Numbered from the stretch's first letter, positions 40,901 to 48,150 are shown. The stretch is DNA of 64,000 bases from an uncultured Clostridia bacterium (GCA_948852945.1 CAQPBJ010000004.1:1-64000), one strand, 5' to 3'. Program-made: numbers and translations. Notes: a model not told the origin generated them from the sequence alone.

Positions 40901-43900
40901 ATACTTCTCCATTTCCTAAATCAATACTTGAGCCTCCAAAATATCCTGCTATCATATATCCTCCATCTTTTGTTGCAACTACTGACTCTATATTGTCTGA
41001 CTCACTTCCTCCTATTCCTTTTGCTTGTTTTATTACTACTTCTGGAACTTGTACTTCATTGAATTTGATTATCATTCCATCAGCATGTCGACCTTTTTTA
41101 CTTAATACTACTTGACTTTCTAAATCGATACTATTTGAATTAAATAATCCTCCTACTATTATTCCTCCATCCATTGTTTCTACTACTGCCTTTATCTCTT
41201 CACTTTCTGAACCACCAACTCCTTTTGCCCATTCAGTTTTACCCTCTTCATTATATTTTATTATTACTCCATCTCTATATCCCTTATTCTGCAATATTAT
41301 ATCATTTCCTAAATCTACTGTAGGTCTACTAAACTGTCCTACTGCTATGTAACCTTTATCTTTTGTTTCAATAACCTTATTTATTCTATCTTCAGTTGAT
41401 TGTCCTGTTATCCCTTTTGCCCATTCTACTATCCCATTGTTATTATACTTTATTATCATTCCACTACAAGTTGTCTCAGAATTTAATATTATACCATTTC
41501 CTAAATCTAATGTTTTACTACTAAAATATCCTCCTACTATATAATCTCCGTCACTTGTTTCTGCTACTGAATACACAAATTCATTACTACTGCCATTTAT
41601 TGCTTTTGCCCATTCTACTTCTCCTTCAGAACTGTACTTAATTATCATTCCATCTCTATAATTTCCATAATTCTTTAATGTCACTCCATTTTCAAAGTCT
41701 ATTATTTCGGAAGAAAATGATCCTCCTACAATGCACCCCCCGTCTGCTGTTTCTGATATTGACTCTATTCCATCTTGATCACTCCCACCTATTTCTTTTG
41801 CCCATTCTACTTTGCCTTCTGATGTATATTTTATTATCATTCCATCATAAGTTCCTTTATTATTTAGTACAACTCCATCTCCTAAATCTACGCTTTTTGA
41901 ATTAAAAGTTCCTCCTACTATATATCCTCCATCTGACATTGCTATTACTGAATTTATTTTATCATCACTACTTCCTCCAATTACTTTTGCACATTCTACT
42001 TCTCCTTTAGAACTATACTTGATTATCATTCCATCATAATTACCTTTTGAGTTATTCTTTAACACTACTCCATTTTCTAAGTCTATTTTTTCGCTATAAA
42101 AAATTCCTCCTGCTATATAACTTCCATCGTTAGTTTCTATTACTGAATTTATATGTTCACCAGTATTTCCACTTATTGCTTTTGCCCATTCTACATTTTT
42201 TTCCGCATCATATTTGATTACTATTCCATCAGAACTATAAAGCTTATTATTTTTACTAGTTACTACTATGCCATTTCCTAAATCTATACTATTTGATTCA
42301 ATCCATCCTCCTGCTATTATTCCACCATCACTTGTTTCAGTTACTGAGTAAATATAGTCTCTACCACCACTACCACCTATTCCTTTCGCCCATTCTGCTT
42401 CTATTTTTGTCTTTCCTTCTCTTGATGCTCCTATTCCAAAGTAGTATTCTGATTTATTTATATCATATTTATTGGGTGCTTCTACTTCTACTGCTTTATA
42501 TAGTCCTTCTTGTAGATCTGCTGTTATTTCTCCATTTGCATCTGTTGATACTGTGTAATATCCTCTTCCATTTATTGTTTCTTTTGTTCCTATTATTTCA
42601 CCTTTACTGTTTCTAGCTGGCACTTCACCATTGTCTACATTGTAGATTGCAAATTTTACATTAGCTAATAATTCTCCTGTTTCTGCGTCTTTCTTGATTA
42701 GCTTAAATGATGGGTTGTCTTCTACTGTTACTATTACTTTGTTTCCTTCTACTGTATATTGCTTTGCTGTTTGTCCTTCTACTAATTCTTCCACAAATTG
42801 TAATGTTCCATCTTTTGCTTCTACTTTAAAGTTTATATCTTTTACTTTTGCATATCCTTCTGGTGCTAATACTTCTTTTAATACATATTGTGCCTTTTCT
42901 TGTTCTGCTTTTTCTTCTACATATTGATATAAATTAGGTATTGTTATTTTTCCATTTTCATCTGTTATAAATTCTCCTAATTCTTTTGTTCCTTTATATA
43001 GCTTAAATTTTGCTCCTGCTAAATATACCGTTTCTTCTGTGTTATCTGATGTTTCTTCTTCTGTTTCTGTCATGTTTACGTTTGTTTTCTTTTGTATTTT
43101 TACTAACTCTAAGTTATAAGTTGGTATTTTTTCATCTTCTAGTGTCATATTTACTGTTGGTATACTATCTTCTTCTATAATTAGGCTTTCTTTTACTGTT
43201 CCTTCTATGATTTCTATTGTATATGTTCCGTCTGTATTTACAACTTTAAATTTTATTTGGCTTGCTAAATAATACCCGTCAGCTTTTACTTCTTCTAACG
43301 TGTATTCTTCGTTTATTTTTAGTCCTTTTAAGTTTATTTCTCCGTTTATATTTGTTGTTACTGTTTTTCCGTTTTCTGGGAAGCCATATCCTGTTAGCTT
43401 GTATCTAACTCTTGATACTCTTACATCTGTTCCTTGTTCTACTTTTGTTATTTTTAAGTTTGCTTTTGCTTCGTCTTCTACGTTTACTATTAATTTATAG
43501 TTTTCGCCTTCATTTTTTGTAACTGTTATTTCGTCTTTTGTTGTTCCTGATATTTTTTCTACTGTTAGTTCTCCTGTTGTTTTATTTACATGACTAATAA
43601 ACCTGATAGTATCCCCATTTAATTCATACTCATCTGGTGATTTTATTTCTTTTATTTCATATGTTCTTTCTGCGTAAAGGTTTGTTAGTCTTAATATTCC
43701 TTCTAGGTTTGTTACTCCAGTTTTAGCTTCTCCTGCTATTTCTAGTCTTTCTTCATTTGTTGTTATTTCTCTGAAGCTATAAGTTGCTCCTGGTACTATT
43801 TTCTCTTTTCCTATTTGGTATTTATTTAATTCTAAGTCATATTTTTCTGCTATTCTAAATCCTAATTTATTTGGTTCTGTTTGAGTTTTATATTTTCCGT

Positions 43901-46754
43901 TTTCTGTATCTAAGCTAAAATATACTCCATGGTGACTATATGCTACTTGGTTAAATTCAACTCCATTTGGTACTTTTACTGTATAGTTAAATACAAAGTC
44001 TTTTCCTGTTGGCATTACATAGTCGCCTAAGTCTATTAAAAATGTTTTGATATTATCCCAGCTTTCTACTTCTTCAGCTGTTTTCCAGTTATTTTCTGTG
44101 TTTTCAAGATTTGTTGTTGGATTTTCATTTTCTGAATAATATATTGTTGCTACTGCTTGTAGTTCTTCTGGAACAACTATTCCTTGTTCTGTCATTTTAG
44201 TTGTAAAGCTTGAATTCAAGTTTGCTTTACTTATTATGTATGTGTTTCCTTCGAATGGTATTTTTCCTAATATTTTAATATCACTTATTGTACTTGCATA
44301 ATTATTTTTTATTTGTGTTCCTATTGTTGCTGTTTGTTCTTCTTGTTCTTGGTCTACTACTGCATATTGTGGACGTATATCTGCTACTTGTGGTGATATA
44401 ACTACACTTTCTTTATCATCATAATTCGTTGCTACTTGGTTTGTTAATAAGCTATTAGGTGATACCATGCTTATACTTGCTGATGTGTGGTTTACAAATT
44501 CTGTTGTATTCAAGTTATTATTTACGTCATATGCATCTTCTGCTTTATAGTAATAGTCGCTTCCATTTTCATTTGTTGCGTATAGTTCTATCTGTCTTGT
44601 AGTTGTTGCAATTCTTGGGTCTGGTGATAAGTCTACGTCTAGTGTTATTGTAAATGTTTGTGGTGTATTATTTTTTGTTACTATCTTTATAAATCTTTGT
44701 CCATTTTCTTCTATTACTTCGTAGCTTTCAATAGTTACACTACTATTGTTTACGTTTACTTCATTTAATTGTACATCTATTATCTCTGTTGGTACTTTTA
44801 CTAAAAATATTCCGTTTTGCCATTCTGTTTGGTTATTTGATGCTGATGTTTTTGTTGTTATTGTAATTTTGTCGTTTTTCTCTGTTTCTTGCGTTGATAT
44901 TGTATTTTTGCTAATACTAATTGTTGCTACTGATACTGGTGCCTCGTAGTTTGCTGTATGTCTTGTTGTTGCTGTTCCATCTCCTACTATGCTTCCTGTT
45001 AATGTTGATTTTATATATTGTAGTTCATCAAATTGTTCTCTTTCATATTTTGTTGTTATTTTTTCATCATCTATTTCTTTTATGTTATATACATAAAAGT
45101 TTACTTCTTTTTTAACAATCTCACTTGTTTCTATTCGTATATGTTTTACTGGTAATGCGTATTTATATGGATTACTTGATGTGTATTTATCCCAATTATC
45201 TTTTGTAAATGTTTCTATAAGTTCGTCTGTTTCGTTGTTATATACTTTTATCCATCCATCATCTCCTAGCATTTGACCTGCTCCGCTAAAGTATATTCCA
45301 ACATTTTGTACTACATCGTCTGCACTTTCATTTTCTGAGTTTGTTTTAATAAATACATCTGTTACGCCTGTTTCTTCTTGCATTATCATTCCTGCTGTGC
45401 TTGCATTTGTTCCTACAAAACCTTTCCACATAACTGTGTAAGAGTCATTTTCCTCTTTTTCGCTTTCACCATTGTATATTCTTAATGGCTTTTGTTTTGA
45501 TACAACATATCTGTAAGATGGTTCATATACGTATTTTCCTACTTTTATTTCAAAGCTTGTAGATTTATCGTTATTTGGTATTGAGTAATATACTAAGATT
45601 GTTGATCTAGCTACATTTGATTTATATGGATTAGTAAATTCTGTATTTGGGTTATTATATCCTTCGTAGTATGTGCTTACTGGTACTCGTAATTGTACTG
45701 CTTCTGTTCCTAAACTTTGGTAAGCTTCTAGAGGATATATTACTTTTATTCCATAGTTGTTAGTTCTTGATAAGCTTGTAGTTATTTTTCCGTCTTCTCC
45801 TGCTATTGCTTCTCTTTCTACTGTAAATGTTCTTGTTTCTTTGTCATAGCTAAATGTTGCATTAGTTCCTGTATATGTTACTTCTATTGGGTCAAAGCCA
45901 TTTAGCTGTGGTATTGTTCCTTCTACATGATTTTTCTTTAGTATTAATGCGTTTGCTGTTTCTTCTGTGTATACTGTAAATCCTAGGTTTACTATTCCTT
46001 CTTCCTCATTTACAGCATTAGATATATTACCATTTTGGTTTGTTGTATATATTCTTGTTGATGTTTTTCCATACCAATCTATATTAAAATTTACTTGTTT
46101 TGTTACTGGGGTTTCATTTCCTGATTCGTCTACATATGTTCCTGTTAAAGCTACACTATTTACTTTGCTGTAGTTATTAGTATTATTTCCTATTGCAGAT
46201 ATTTTGCCTGAAGTGTAAGTGTAATCCCCACTTCTTACAACACCTGTTAATAACTTTTGTGTCCCGTTACTTAAATTATTAAATTCAATTTCTTTTATGT
46301 TGTTACCTATGTAGTTTTGTTTTAATTCTTGGTCTTTAGGAAGAGTTGTTTGTAAGTAAAAGTTTTTACCATCTATAGTTATTTTAGCGTCTTTTAAATA
46401 TCCTTCTGTTTGAACATTTAATTCCATGTATAAAGTATCGCTTGTTCCTATTTCTTTACACGTTCCACGTAGGCTCTCTGCGTAGCCGTCTGCATCTAAA
46501 TCACGCAAAAAGAACGCATCGAATTTAACATTATCTGTTCCTTCGATAGCGTTATCACCTTCTTGAACTTGAGCATATGTCATTGCTCGTGCAAATTCAG
46601 CGCTATTTACTTTTTGTTTTTTAGTAAAGTGTTCTTCTTTGAAAATAAAGCTACCTACAATTGCTATAAGTAATAATAAAATTATTGCAATTGATAGTAC
46701 TTTAACTTTCTTATTTTTCAAAATTCCCCTAATTTTTTCTACTAAATTTCCCAT
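31998..46754 (-). CDS. 4,918-residue multi-domain surface protein (Cna_B, 14 propeller blades, MucBP stalk)
   Basis: Predicted giant surface-anchored adhesin. ATG at 46754 with GGAG 10 nt upstream. Order (approximate residues): TM anchor 17-36; beta-rich region of unknown fold 37-960; four Cna_B/SpaA-like domains 965-1450; fourteen 55-65-residue propeller blades (VEWAKAIGGS ... DGGYIVGG ... DGMIIKY) 1450-2350; a small domain; a Cna_B-like domain interrupted by three carbohydrate-module-like repeats 2453-2996; MucBP-like units 2997-3480; nine VNYLEKDTN repeats 3481-4121; more MucBP units to about 4735; a terminal beta domain; C-terminal hydrophobic helix with KKK tail (4893-4918). No LPxTG is visible; VISIKTGAEDD precedes the helix. 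The frame is intact over 14.8 kb. The C-terminal half is paralogous to the 1-8895 gene. Host or glycan binding is inferred from the families only. Confidence 0.9.
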   Translation of the reverse strand: MGNLVEKIRGILKNKKVKVLSIAIILLLLIAIVGSFIFKEEHFTKKQKVNSAEFARAMTYAQVQEGDNAIEGTDNVKFDAFFLRDLDADGYAESLRGTCKEIGTSDTLYMELNVQTEGYLKDAKITIDGKNFYLQTTLPKDQELKQNYIGNNIKEIEFNNLSNGTQKLLTGVVRSGDYTYTSGKISAIGNNTNNYSKVNSVALTGTYVDESGNETPVTKQVNFNIDWYGKTSTRIYTTNQNGNISNAVNEEEGIVNLGFTVYTEETANALILKKNHVEGTIPQLNGFDPIEVTYTGTNATFSYDKETRTFTVEREAIAGEDGKITTSLSRTNNYGIKVIYPLEAYQSLGTEAVQLRVPVSTYYEGYNNPNTEFTNPYKSNVARSTILVYYSIPNNDKSTSFEIKVGKYVYEPSYRYVVSKQKPLRIYNGESEKEENDSYTVMWKGFVGTNASTAGMIMQEETGVTDVFIKTNSENESADDVVQNVGIYFSGAGQMLGDDGWIKVYNNETDELIETFTKDNWDKYTSSNPYKYALPVKHIRIETSEIVKKEVNFYVYNIKEIDDEKITTKYEREQFDELQYIKSTLTGSIVGDGTATTRHTANYEAPVSVATISISKNTISTQETEKNDKITITTKTSASNNQTEWQNGIFLVKVPTEIIDVQLNEVNVNNSSVTIESYEVIEENGQRFIKIVTKNNTPQTFTITLDVDLSPDPRIATTTRQIELYATNENGSDYYYKAEDAYDVNNNLNTTEFVNHTSASISMVSPNSLLTNQVATNYDDKESVVISPQVADIRPQYAVVDQEQEEQTATIGTQIKNNYASTISDIKILGKIPFEGNTYIISKANLNSSFTTKMTEQGIVVPEELQAVATIYYSENENPTTNLENTENNWKTAEEVESWDNIKTFLIDLGDYVMPTGKDFVFNYTVKVPNGVEFNQVAYSHHGVYFSLDTENGKYKTQTEPNKLGFRIAEKYDLELNKYQIGKEKIVPGATYSFREITTNEERLEIAGEAKTGVTNLEGILRLTNLYAERTYEIKEIKSPDEYELNGDTIRFISHVNKTTGELTVEKISGTTKDEITVTKNEGENYKLIVNVEDEAKANLKITKVEQGTDVRVSRVRYKLTGYGFPENGKTVTTNINGEINLKGLKINEEYTLEEVKADGYYLASQIKFKVVNTDGTYTIEIIEGTVKESLIIEEDSIPTVNMTLEDEKIPTYNLELVKIQKKTNVNMTETEEETSDNTEETVYLAGAKFKLYKGTKELGEFITDENGKITIPNLYQYVEEKAEQEKAQYVLKEVLAPEGYAKVKDINFKVEAKDGTLQFVEELVEGQTAKQYTVEGNKVIVTVEDNPSFKLIKKDAETGELLANVKFAIYNVDNGEVPARNSKGEIIGTKETINGRGYYTVSTDANGEITADLQEGLYKAVEVEAPNKYDINKSEYYFGIGASREGKTKIEAEWAKGIGGSGGRDYIYSVTETSDGGIIAGGWIESNSIDLGNGIVVTSKNNKLYSSDGIVIKYDAEKNVEWAKAISGNTGEHINSVIETNDGSYIAGGIFYSEKIDLENGVVLKNNSKGNYDGMIIKYSSKGEVECAKVIGGSSDDKINSVIAMSDGGYIVGGTFNSKSVDLGDGVVLNNKGTYDGMIIKYTSEGKVEWAKEIGGSDQDGIESISETADGGCIVGGSFSSEIIDFENGVTLKNYGNYRDGMIIKYSSEGEVEWAKAINGSSNEFVYSVAETSDGDYIVGGYFSSKTLDLGNGIILNSETTCSGMIIKYNNNGIVEWAKGITGQSTEDRINKVIETKDKGYIAVGQFSRPTVDLGNDIILQNKGYRDGVIIKYNEEGKTEWAKGVGGSESEEIKAVVETMDGGIIVGGLFNSNSIDLESQVVLSKKGRHADGMIIKFNEVQVPEVVIKQAKGIGGSESDNIESVVATKDGGYMIAGYFGGSSIDLGNGEVLNNDLSCQRIIKYEKNGNVEWTKVINIKIYSVIETRDGGYIIGGWFRDSTIDLGNEVVLNSNGKDDGVIIKLDSSGEVEWAKEIGGNKQDVIESLKETRDGGIIVGGWFYSNNINLGKGIVLNNKGHCDGMIIKYNSEGEVEWAKGIGGSNNDHIKVVTETRDGGIIVGGDFDSTIDLGRGVILNSKGDGDGIIIKYTTDGKVEWGKAIGGSGYDKITSVAENRDGGIIAGGNFRSIEVNLENGVVLKNKNSTNKASEGMIIKYDTEGSIEWAKAIGENSNDYVEAVTTTSDGGYVVGGYFESNSIDLGNEIILNNNDTSYYSDGMIIKYSSKGETEWAKAIGGKGSSDYINSVIETRDGSYVVGGWFNSSTIDLENGLVLNKKGSSDVMIIKIAEEMGIPDIEELVVENTRKEFKITTDVNEIDNIKGGNISGEDWTPYEKVKYGDNGTKEIVMTPDENYEIIGITINGEEYPFEINEDGSYNMPQFENITEDKHIEVTYSYKENKITINKIDSITKEKLTGAKFKLDQLEERANPENVIGDLTANGQIYDTVDTENQETIDGILTSNGKETVIADKSNDITDSLGELTNNGTYYFIKQDGKYVPTNSKTYQVANGGTSGKHSTTANSYIPIDLTGKEGKYIVTINAEVISQSSNDYGYATITETTTAPSYSTSTGRFIYISGTQASSNYTSKVLDGGKIYYLHLGYRKSASTDTGDDQIVINSINVYATTTTSYNFVESEGKYIPNNLSEVNTTANSYIPIDLTDKEGRYAIVVNAETNYTGGSGYLYATLNESVIAPTYSTSTGRFMYITSTSTAKDYVTYVDGGKQYYLHLGYTHSSGTPTNVSINGVSLYKDKQFTYNFVENEGKYESNNQGQDNRTANSYIPIDLTGYVGKYNLTVNAEIESQSGYDMGYATVTENTTRPAYNSSTGRFIYISGTQKAKDYNTVLDGGKVYYLHLGYYKNASTSFGEDKFTINSINVTTNDSELYHTEVETNSDGQAITQIPFGKYELTEIETPEGYWTLEEPVIIEFRADGIHEFNIENEKKAKVIVHHYIKDTTTPLAEDEMLEGRPNEEYKTLPKVDLEKYELEKDENGEYIIPTNAMGTYTVEDIEVTYYYVPKEIPLTVKHYIEGTETSVPLEDGSLAEDEVYIGQEGEEYETSSKNDIDWKYELVKEPENKKGTYEYSEVTVTYYYKLKNYDITTEVVGHEEVNEAGETITVKGGTISGEGQETYENVIVDETSTKDIIVEADEKYKIKSIKVQKIDAEGTITEEEITLEENTKTYTLDKFNNVITDIKVIAEFEKLQGTVTVHHYIEGTTNKVPLKDGTEAQDENSTGYVGDMYATKAREDITDKYRLVQEPENASGNYIEGNIEVIYYYQAIPAKVTVHHYIEGTTDKVPLGDGSLAQDEVINGFVTDDYTTSKANVDNKYELVAIPANSEGKMTEDEIIVTYYYRLKDTSVLVHYYKEGTTESISEDALIEGKVDDEYTTEEADDIPNYYELVEEPENKNGIMTVEQTVVTYYYKLKEYSYVVNYLEKDTNEVLHEQKQGGNYEYGTTIDANTEKIDIDGYIFDSFNKEILTITNGENVINIYYTKRTDLSYKVNYLEKDTNKVLNPQKDQDGMKFAEVITSSNEIIDIDGYTYDSVDKPFLVITTGENILNIYYVKRNDLSYKVNYLEKDTNQVLNIQKVVNNMTFEDVITASNEIIEIDGYNYDSVDRETLTITTEENVINIYYTKRNDLSYKVNYLEKDTNKVLNPQKVVDNVTFEDVITSSDEVIEIDGYNYNSVDKDNLTITTGENIINIYYTKRNDLSYKVNYLEKNTDKVLSTQKVVNDVTFEDVITSNDEIITIDGYNYDSVDKETLTITTEENVINIYYVKRNDLSYKVNYLEKDTDKVLSTQKVVNDVTFEDVITSSDEIIEIDGYNYDSVDKDELVIQTGENLINIYYTKRNDLSYKVNYLEKDTDKVLSTQKVQDGMIFEDVITSSDEVITIDGYNYDSVDKDELVITTEENAINIYYTKRNDLSYKVNYLEKDTNKVLSEQKVVNNVTFEDVITSSDEIITIDGYNYDSVDKETLIITTSENVINIYYTKRTDLSYTVNYLEKDTNKVLKDQKVVDNVTFEDVINSEDEVVDIYGYNYDSANIDELVISTKDNVINLYYTKKDATVVVHHYKEGTTEKVANDVTVTGKVGDDYETTIAEDLPSKYELAQAPVNATGTMTEDTIEVIYYYKLKSTKVIVHHYEEGTTNKLSEDVEIEGLIDSTYTTTSADDIPIKYILVETPANATGIMTEEVIEVTYYYAVKDAELNIYYLEKDTDIELAKPEKQTGKVGEMYRTDAKEIEGYTLVENSGNTTGQLEVEPLTVIYYYLKNTRATVQYIDITTGEILDERTETGLVGDEFVTETKTFDDYILVQEPEQKTVNMTKDEIVLKYYYLHVSGGVIEQHIDVISGDVLYNGTHEGNEGDEYNIPSKTFTGYDLVEDRLPANSEGYMTVSPITVTYYYIHRAKVTAQYIDKTTGEKITPDVVENGHEDDPYTTENKVFEGYKLVQVPENSNGNMTKEDTIVTYYYVRETLGVVERHLDVLTNEALVAEKQYYGYAEDPYETHEQTIPGYDLVRDRYPENATGKMGIEQIVVTYYYSKKTQVQVKYVDKITGEEIAEEEVINGHKGDNYKAEEKEIPGYDLVEVPTNKEGTMTDDITEVIYYYIRPAKVIANYYDIDTKETIAAEEVIDGHEGNEYETVEKEVKYYNLVEMPQNAKGNMTAEDTRVDYYYKKKDFNLKVEKQVKEIAYNGQVLSINGNIGKVELDKNKIASTEMVVTYEIKVTNTAELKGGAELIENIPSGMTMNELDNKDWVIHEDTAILSVEDLEPGQERSYNVVMRWTPSENNLGMKENIAEIVKVDNEAGFEEITIEDNKGKADLVISIKTGAEDDNTIVKLAILAIFAILGITVTVIIKKK
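34390..36310 (-). repeat. Nine tandem ~210-bp VNYLEKDTN-coding repeats
   Basis: Nine units of about 70 residues, each VNYLEKDT(N/D) ... VITSSDEII.IDGYNYDSVDK ... ENVINIYYTKRNDLSY. Adjacent units are very similar in DNA, so copy number could change by recombination. Confidence 0.9.
37930..39060 (-). repeat. Three ~110-residue beta-module repeats inside a Cna_B-like domain
   Basis: Each unit reads YNFVE.EGKY then TANSYIPIDLTGKEGKY, YAT(I/V)(T)E, SSTGRF(I/M)YI and DGGK(I/V)YYLHLGY. They lie between the first strands (KITINKIDSITKEKLTGAKF) and last strands (GKYELTEIETPEGYW) of one Cna_B-like fold. Confidence 0.8.
39705..42405 (-). repeat. Fourteen beta-propeller blade repeats (7 + 7)
   Basis: Fourteen copies of a 55-65-residue unit VEWAKAIGGS ... 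I.SV.ET.DGGYIVGG ... F.S.SIDLGNG(V/I)VL ... DGMIIKY. A non-repeat linker (NEVQVPEVVIKQ) falls exactly between units 7 and 8, near 41030-41050. The units resemble SBBP-type beta-propeller repeats. Confidence 0.85.
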
Positions 46755-46806
46755 CTCTAAGTAACTCCTTTAAAACAAATACTAATATTTAAATAATCTT
46801 AGTTTT

Positions 46807-46835
46807 TATTTTAAATACTTATTAGGCTCTGTCAA
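46807..46835 (-). promoter_or_regulatory. Tentative promoter of the 4,918-residue gene
   Basis: TTGACA (46835-46830), 17-bp spacer, weak -10 AAAATA (46812-46807). The stretch GTATTTAAAATAAAAACTAA resembles that upstream of the 1-8895 gene. Confidence 0.4.
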
Positions 46836-47054
46836 TGCCAGTTTTTTCAGTTATTTGATTTTAATTTGTAGGAAATTTTCTCTTTGTTTGCTATAACCCT
46901 TATAAACACTTCAAAAGCTACGTACCACTTATTTCCAATTAAAAATAAGTAAAAACTTAATATCCTTTACTTTACAAATTTCAATTTTTTCTAGGGAAAT
47001 CAAGAAATTCTTTAATTTTATTTACTATTTTAGCTTTAAAATTTTTTCATTATA

Positions 47055-47208
47055 AAAGAACAATAGTGGGCTGATAAAAATTTGCTAAACTTTAATAAGC
47101 AACGTTCAGCCCACGTTTAATTGTTCGTCCGCGAAAATTCTGAAAGAATTTTCTGTGGAATGTATTTATATTATAGGAAGTTCGGAGAACTTTCCTATAA
47201 TATAAAAA
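47055..47208 (+). repeat. 154-bp three-hairpin repeat, copy 1
   Basis: Identical base for base to 53613-53766. Predicted stems: GAACAAT with ATTGTTC enclosing TGGGCTGA/TCAGCCCA; GAAAATTC/GAATTTTC; and a long TTATATTATAGGAA...TTCCTATAATATAA hairpin capped by GTTC-GGA-GAAC. With a weak promoter and the peptide gene's terminator it accounts for the 494-bp gap 46755-47248; no gene seen. Confidence 0.95.
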
Positions 47209-47228
47209 AAGCAGGTTTATAAACCTGC
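47204..47228 (-). terminator. Terminator of the 34-residue peptide gene
   Basis: Perfect palindrome GCAGGTTTATAAACCTGC (47211-47228) followed on the minus strand by T7. Confidence 0.85.
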
Positions 47229-47248
47229 CTTAGTATATGTTTTATAAA

Positions 47249-47353
47249 TTATATCAACATTTCTTTATCAACTTTACCTGCGAAAATGCTTGGTAAATGT
47301 TCCATATCATAATTATTATTCATTTGTGCAAAATCGTAATTTTCAAAATCCAT
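47249..47353 (-). CDS. 34-residue peptide gene with its own promoter and terminator
   Basis: Reads MDFENYDFAQMNNNYDMEH then LPSIFAGKVDKEMLI. The start at 47353 is chosen because AAAGGAG lies 9 nt upstream; the frame is open further upstream but that part overlaps the promoter. The first half is acidic and Asn/Tyr-rich, the second half hydrophobic and weakly basic, without Cys and without a clear signal peptide. It could be a small regulatory protein, a peptide precursor or a toxin; no processing genes are adjacent. A strong promoter, ribosome site and tight terminator argue that it is real. Confidence 0.65.
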   Translation of the reverse strand: MDFENYDFAQMNNNYDMEHLPSIFAGKVDKEMLI

Positions 47354-47395
47354 ATTTTCTATCTCCTTTTGTTTAGTTTTTCCAACGACATATTT

Positions 47396-47424
47396 ATTAT
47401 ACCACTTTTTTGTTTTTATGTAAA
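47396..47424 (-). promoter_or_regulatory. Promoter of the 34-residue peptide gene
   Basis: -35 TTTACA (47424-47419), 17-bp spacer, -10 TATAAT (47401-47396). Confidence 0.75.
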
Positions 47425-47470
47425 TCTTTGTTAACAATTTTTTACTATTTTGTAATTTTTTTCTTAAATA

Positions 47471-47510
47471 AAAAACGGGACACCGGAGAACAAATTTCGT
47501 TCTCCGGTGT
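47471..47510 (-). terminator. Terminator after the 47540-47902 gene
   Basis: 12-bp stem ACACCGGAGAAC/GTTCTCCGGTGT (47480-47491 with 47499-47510) followed on the minus strand by CCCG and T5. Confidence 0.9.
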
Positions 47511-47539
47511 TTAATCATTGCATACTTAGATTCGGTGGC

Positions 47540-47902
47540 TCAGGAGTCACCTTCCTCTTTTTTCTGCATCTCCGCCATGGTTATTCTTTCTCCATTCTTG
47601 CACACGATGTACACTTTTGCCGGATGATCGCTCATATATTTTAACATTTCGTCAATAAATATATCAGTTTTTCCGGCCAGTGCCACCCTGTTTAAGAAAT
47701 TGTCGTATGCCGACGCGGAGCAGTATAATGTGATGTTGTTGACTGTAAGTGTTTGCCTTAATCTGTTGTAGGCCTCTTTTTCATGCTCCATGAACATGCC
47801 ATAATAGTATTCCTGCATCAGTTTCACTTCTTCATCTTCGCAACACATTACATGACGTGTTTCTTCTTTTGGCTTCCGCCATTTTTTGAAAATATCTAAC
47901 AT
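47540..47902 (-). CDS. Small hypothetical protein, higher-GC
   Basis: A 120-residue soluble protein (MLDIFKKWRKPKEETRHVMC ...) that I do not recognise. Mostly helical by eye, with paired cysteines in MCCEDEE and single ones in LYCSASAY and YIVCKNG. AAGGGAG is 7 nt before the ATG. Codon use is richer in GC than neighbours (GCC, CTG, CGG). It is monocistronic behind TTTACA-17-TATAAT with a GC-rich terminator, the same layout as the genes at 13433, 29568 and 55417. Confidence 0.72.
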   Translation of the reverse strand: MLDIFKKWRKPKEETRHVMCCEDEEVKLMQEYYYGMFMEHEKEAYNRLRQTLTVNNITLYCSASAYDNFLNRVALAGKTDIFIDEMLKYMSDHPAKVYIVCKNGERITMAEMQKKEEGDS

Positions 47903-47946
47903 GATTTTCTCCCTTCGTGCTAATGTTGTTATGTAACCTATTGTTT

Positions 47947-47975
47947 ATTATACTCTAATTCTCGCTTTTTGTAAA
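47947..47975 (-). promoter_or_regulatory. Promoter of the 47540-47902 gene
   Basis: -35 TTTACA (47975-47970), 17-bp spacer, -10 TATAAT (47952-47947); AAAAG precedes the -35, as in the promoter at 13780-13820. Confidence 0.75.
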
Positions 47976-48005
47976 CTTTTGTACTTTCTAATCTAAAATA
48001 ATTTC

Positions 48006-48034
48006 TTGACTTTTCCTTATATAGGTATTATAAT
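48006..48034 (+). promoter_or_regulatory. Promoter of tRNA-Lys(CTT)
   Basis: -35 TTGACT (48006-48011), 17-bp spacer, -10 TATAAT (48029-48034), 19 bp before the tRNA. Confidence 0.75.
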
Positions 48035-48052
48035 TTTATCGTTATCTAAATC

Positions 48053-48128
48053 GGGCCATTAGCTCAGCTGGTAGAGCAGCAGACTCTTAATCTGAAGGTC
48101 CGGGGTTCGATCCCCCGATGGCTCACCA
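48053..48128 (+). tRNA. tRNA-Lys (anticodon CTT)
   Basis: Acceptor GGGCCAT pairs with ATGGCTC; D-arm AGCTCAGCTGGTAGAGC; anticodon loop CTCTTAA in stem CAGA/TCTG; T-arm CGGGG-TTCGATC-CCCCG; CCA encoded. Reads AAG. A second lysine tRNA (TTT) is at 60539-60614. Confidence 0.96.
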
Positions 48129-48150
48129 AAACGTTCCAAAAACCAAATGA

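Noticed and set aside
47354..47518. N-terminal extension of the 34-residue peptide to 89 codons
   Set aside because: It would include the -10, -35 and ribosome site and part of the neighbouring terminator; AAAGGAG selects 47353.
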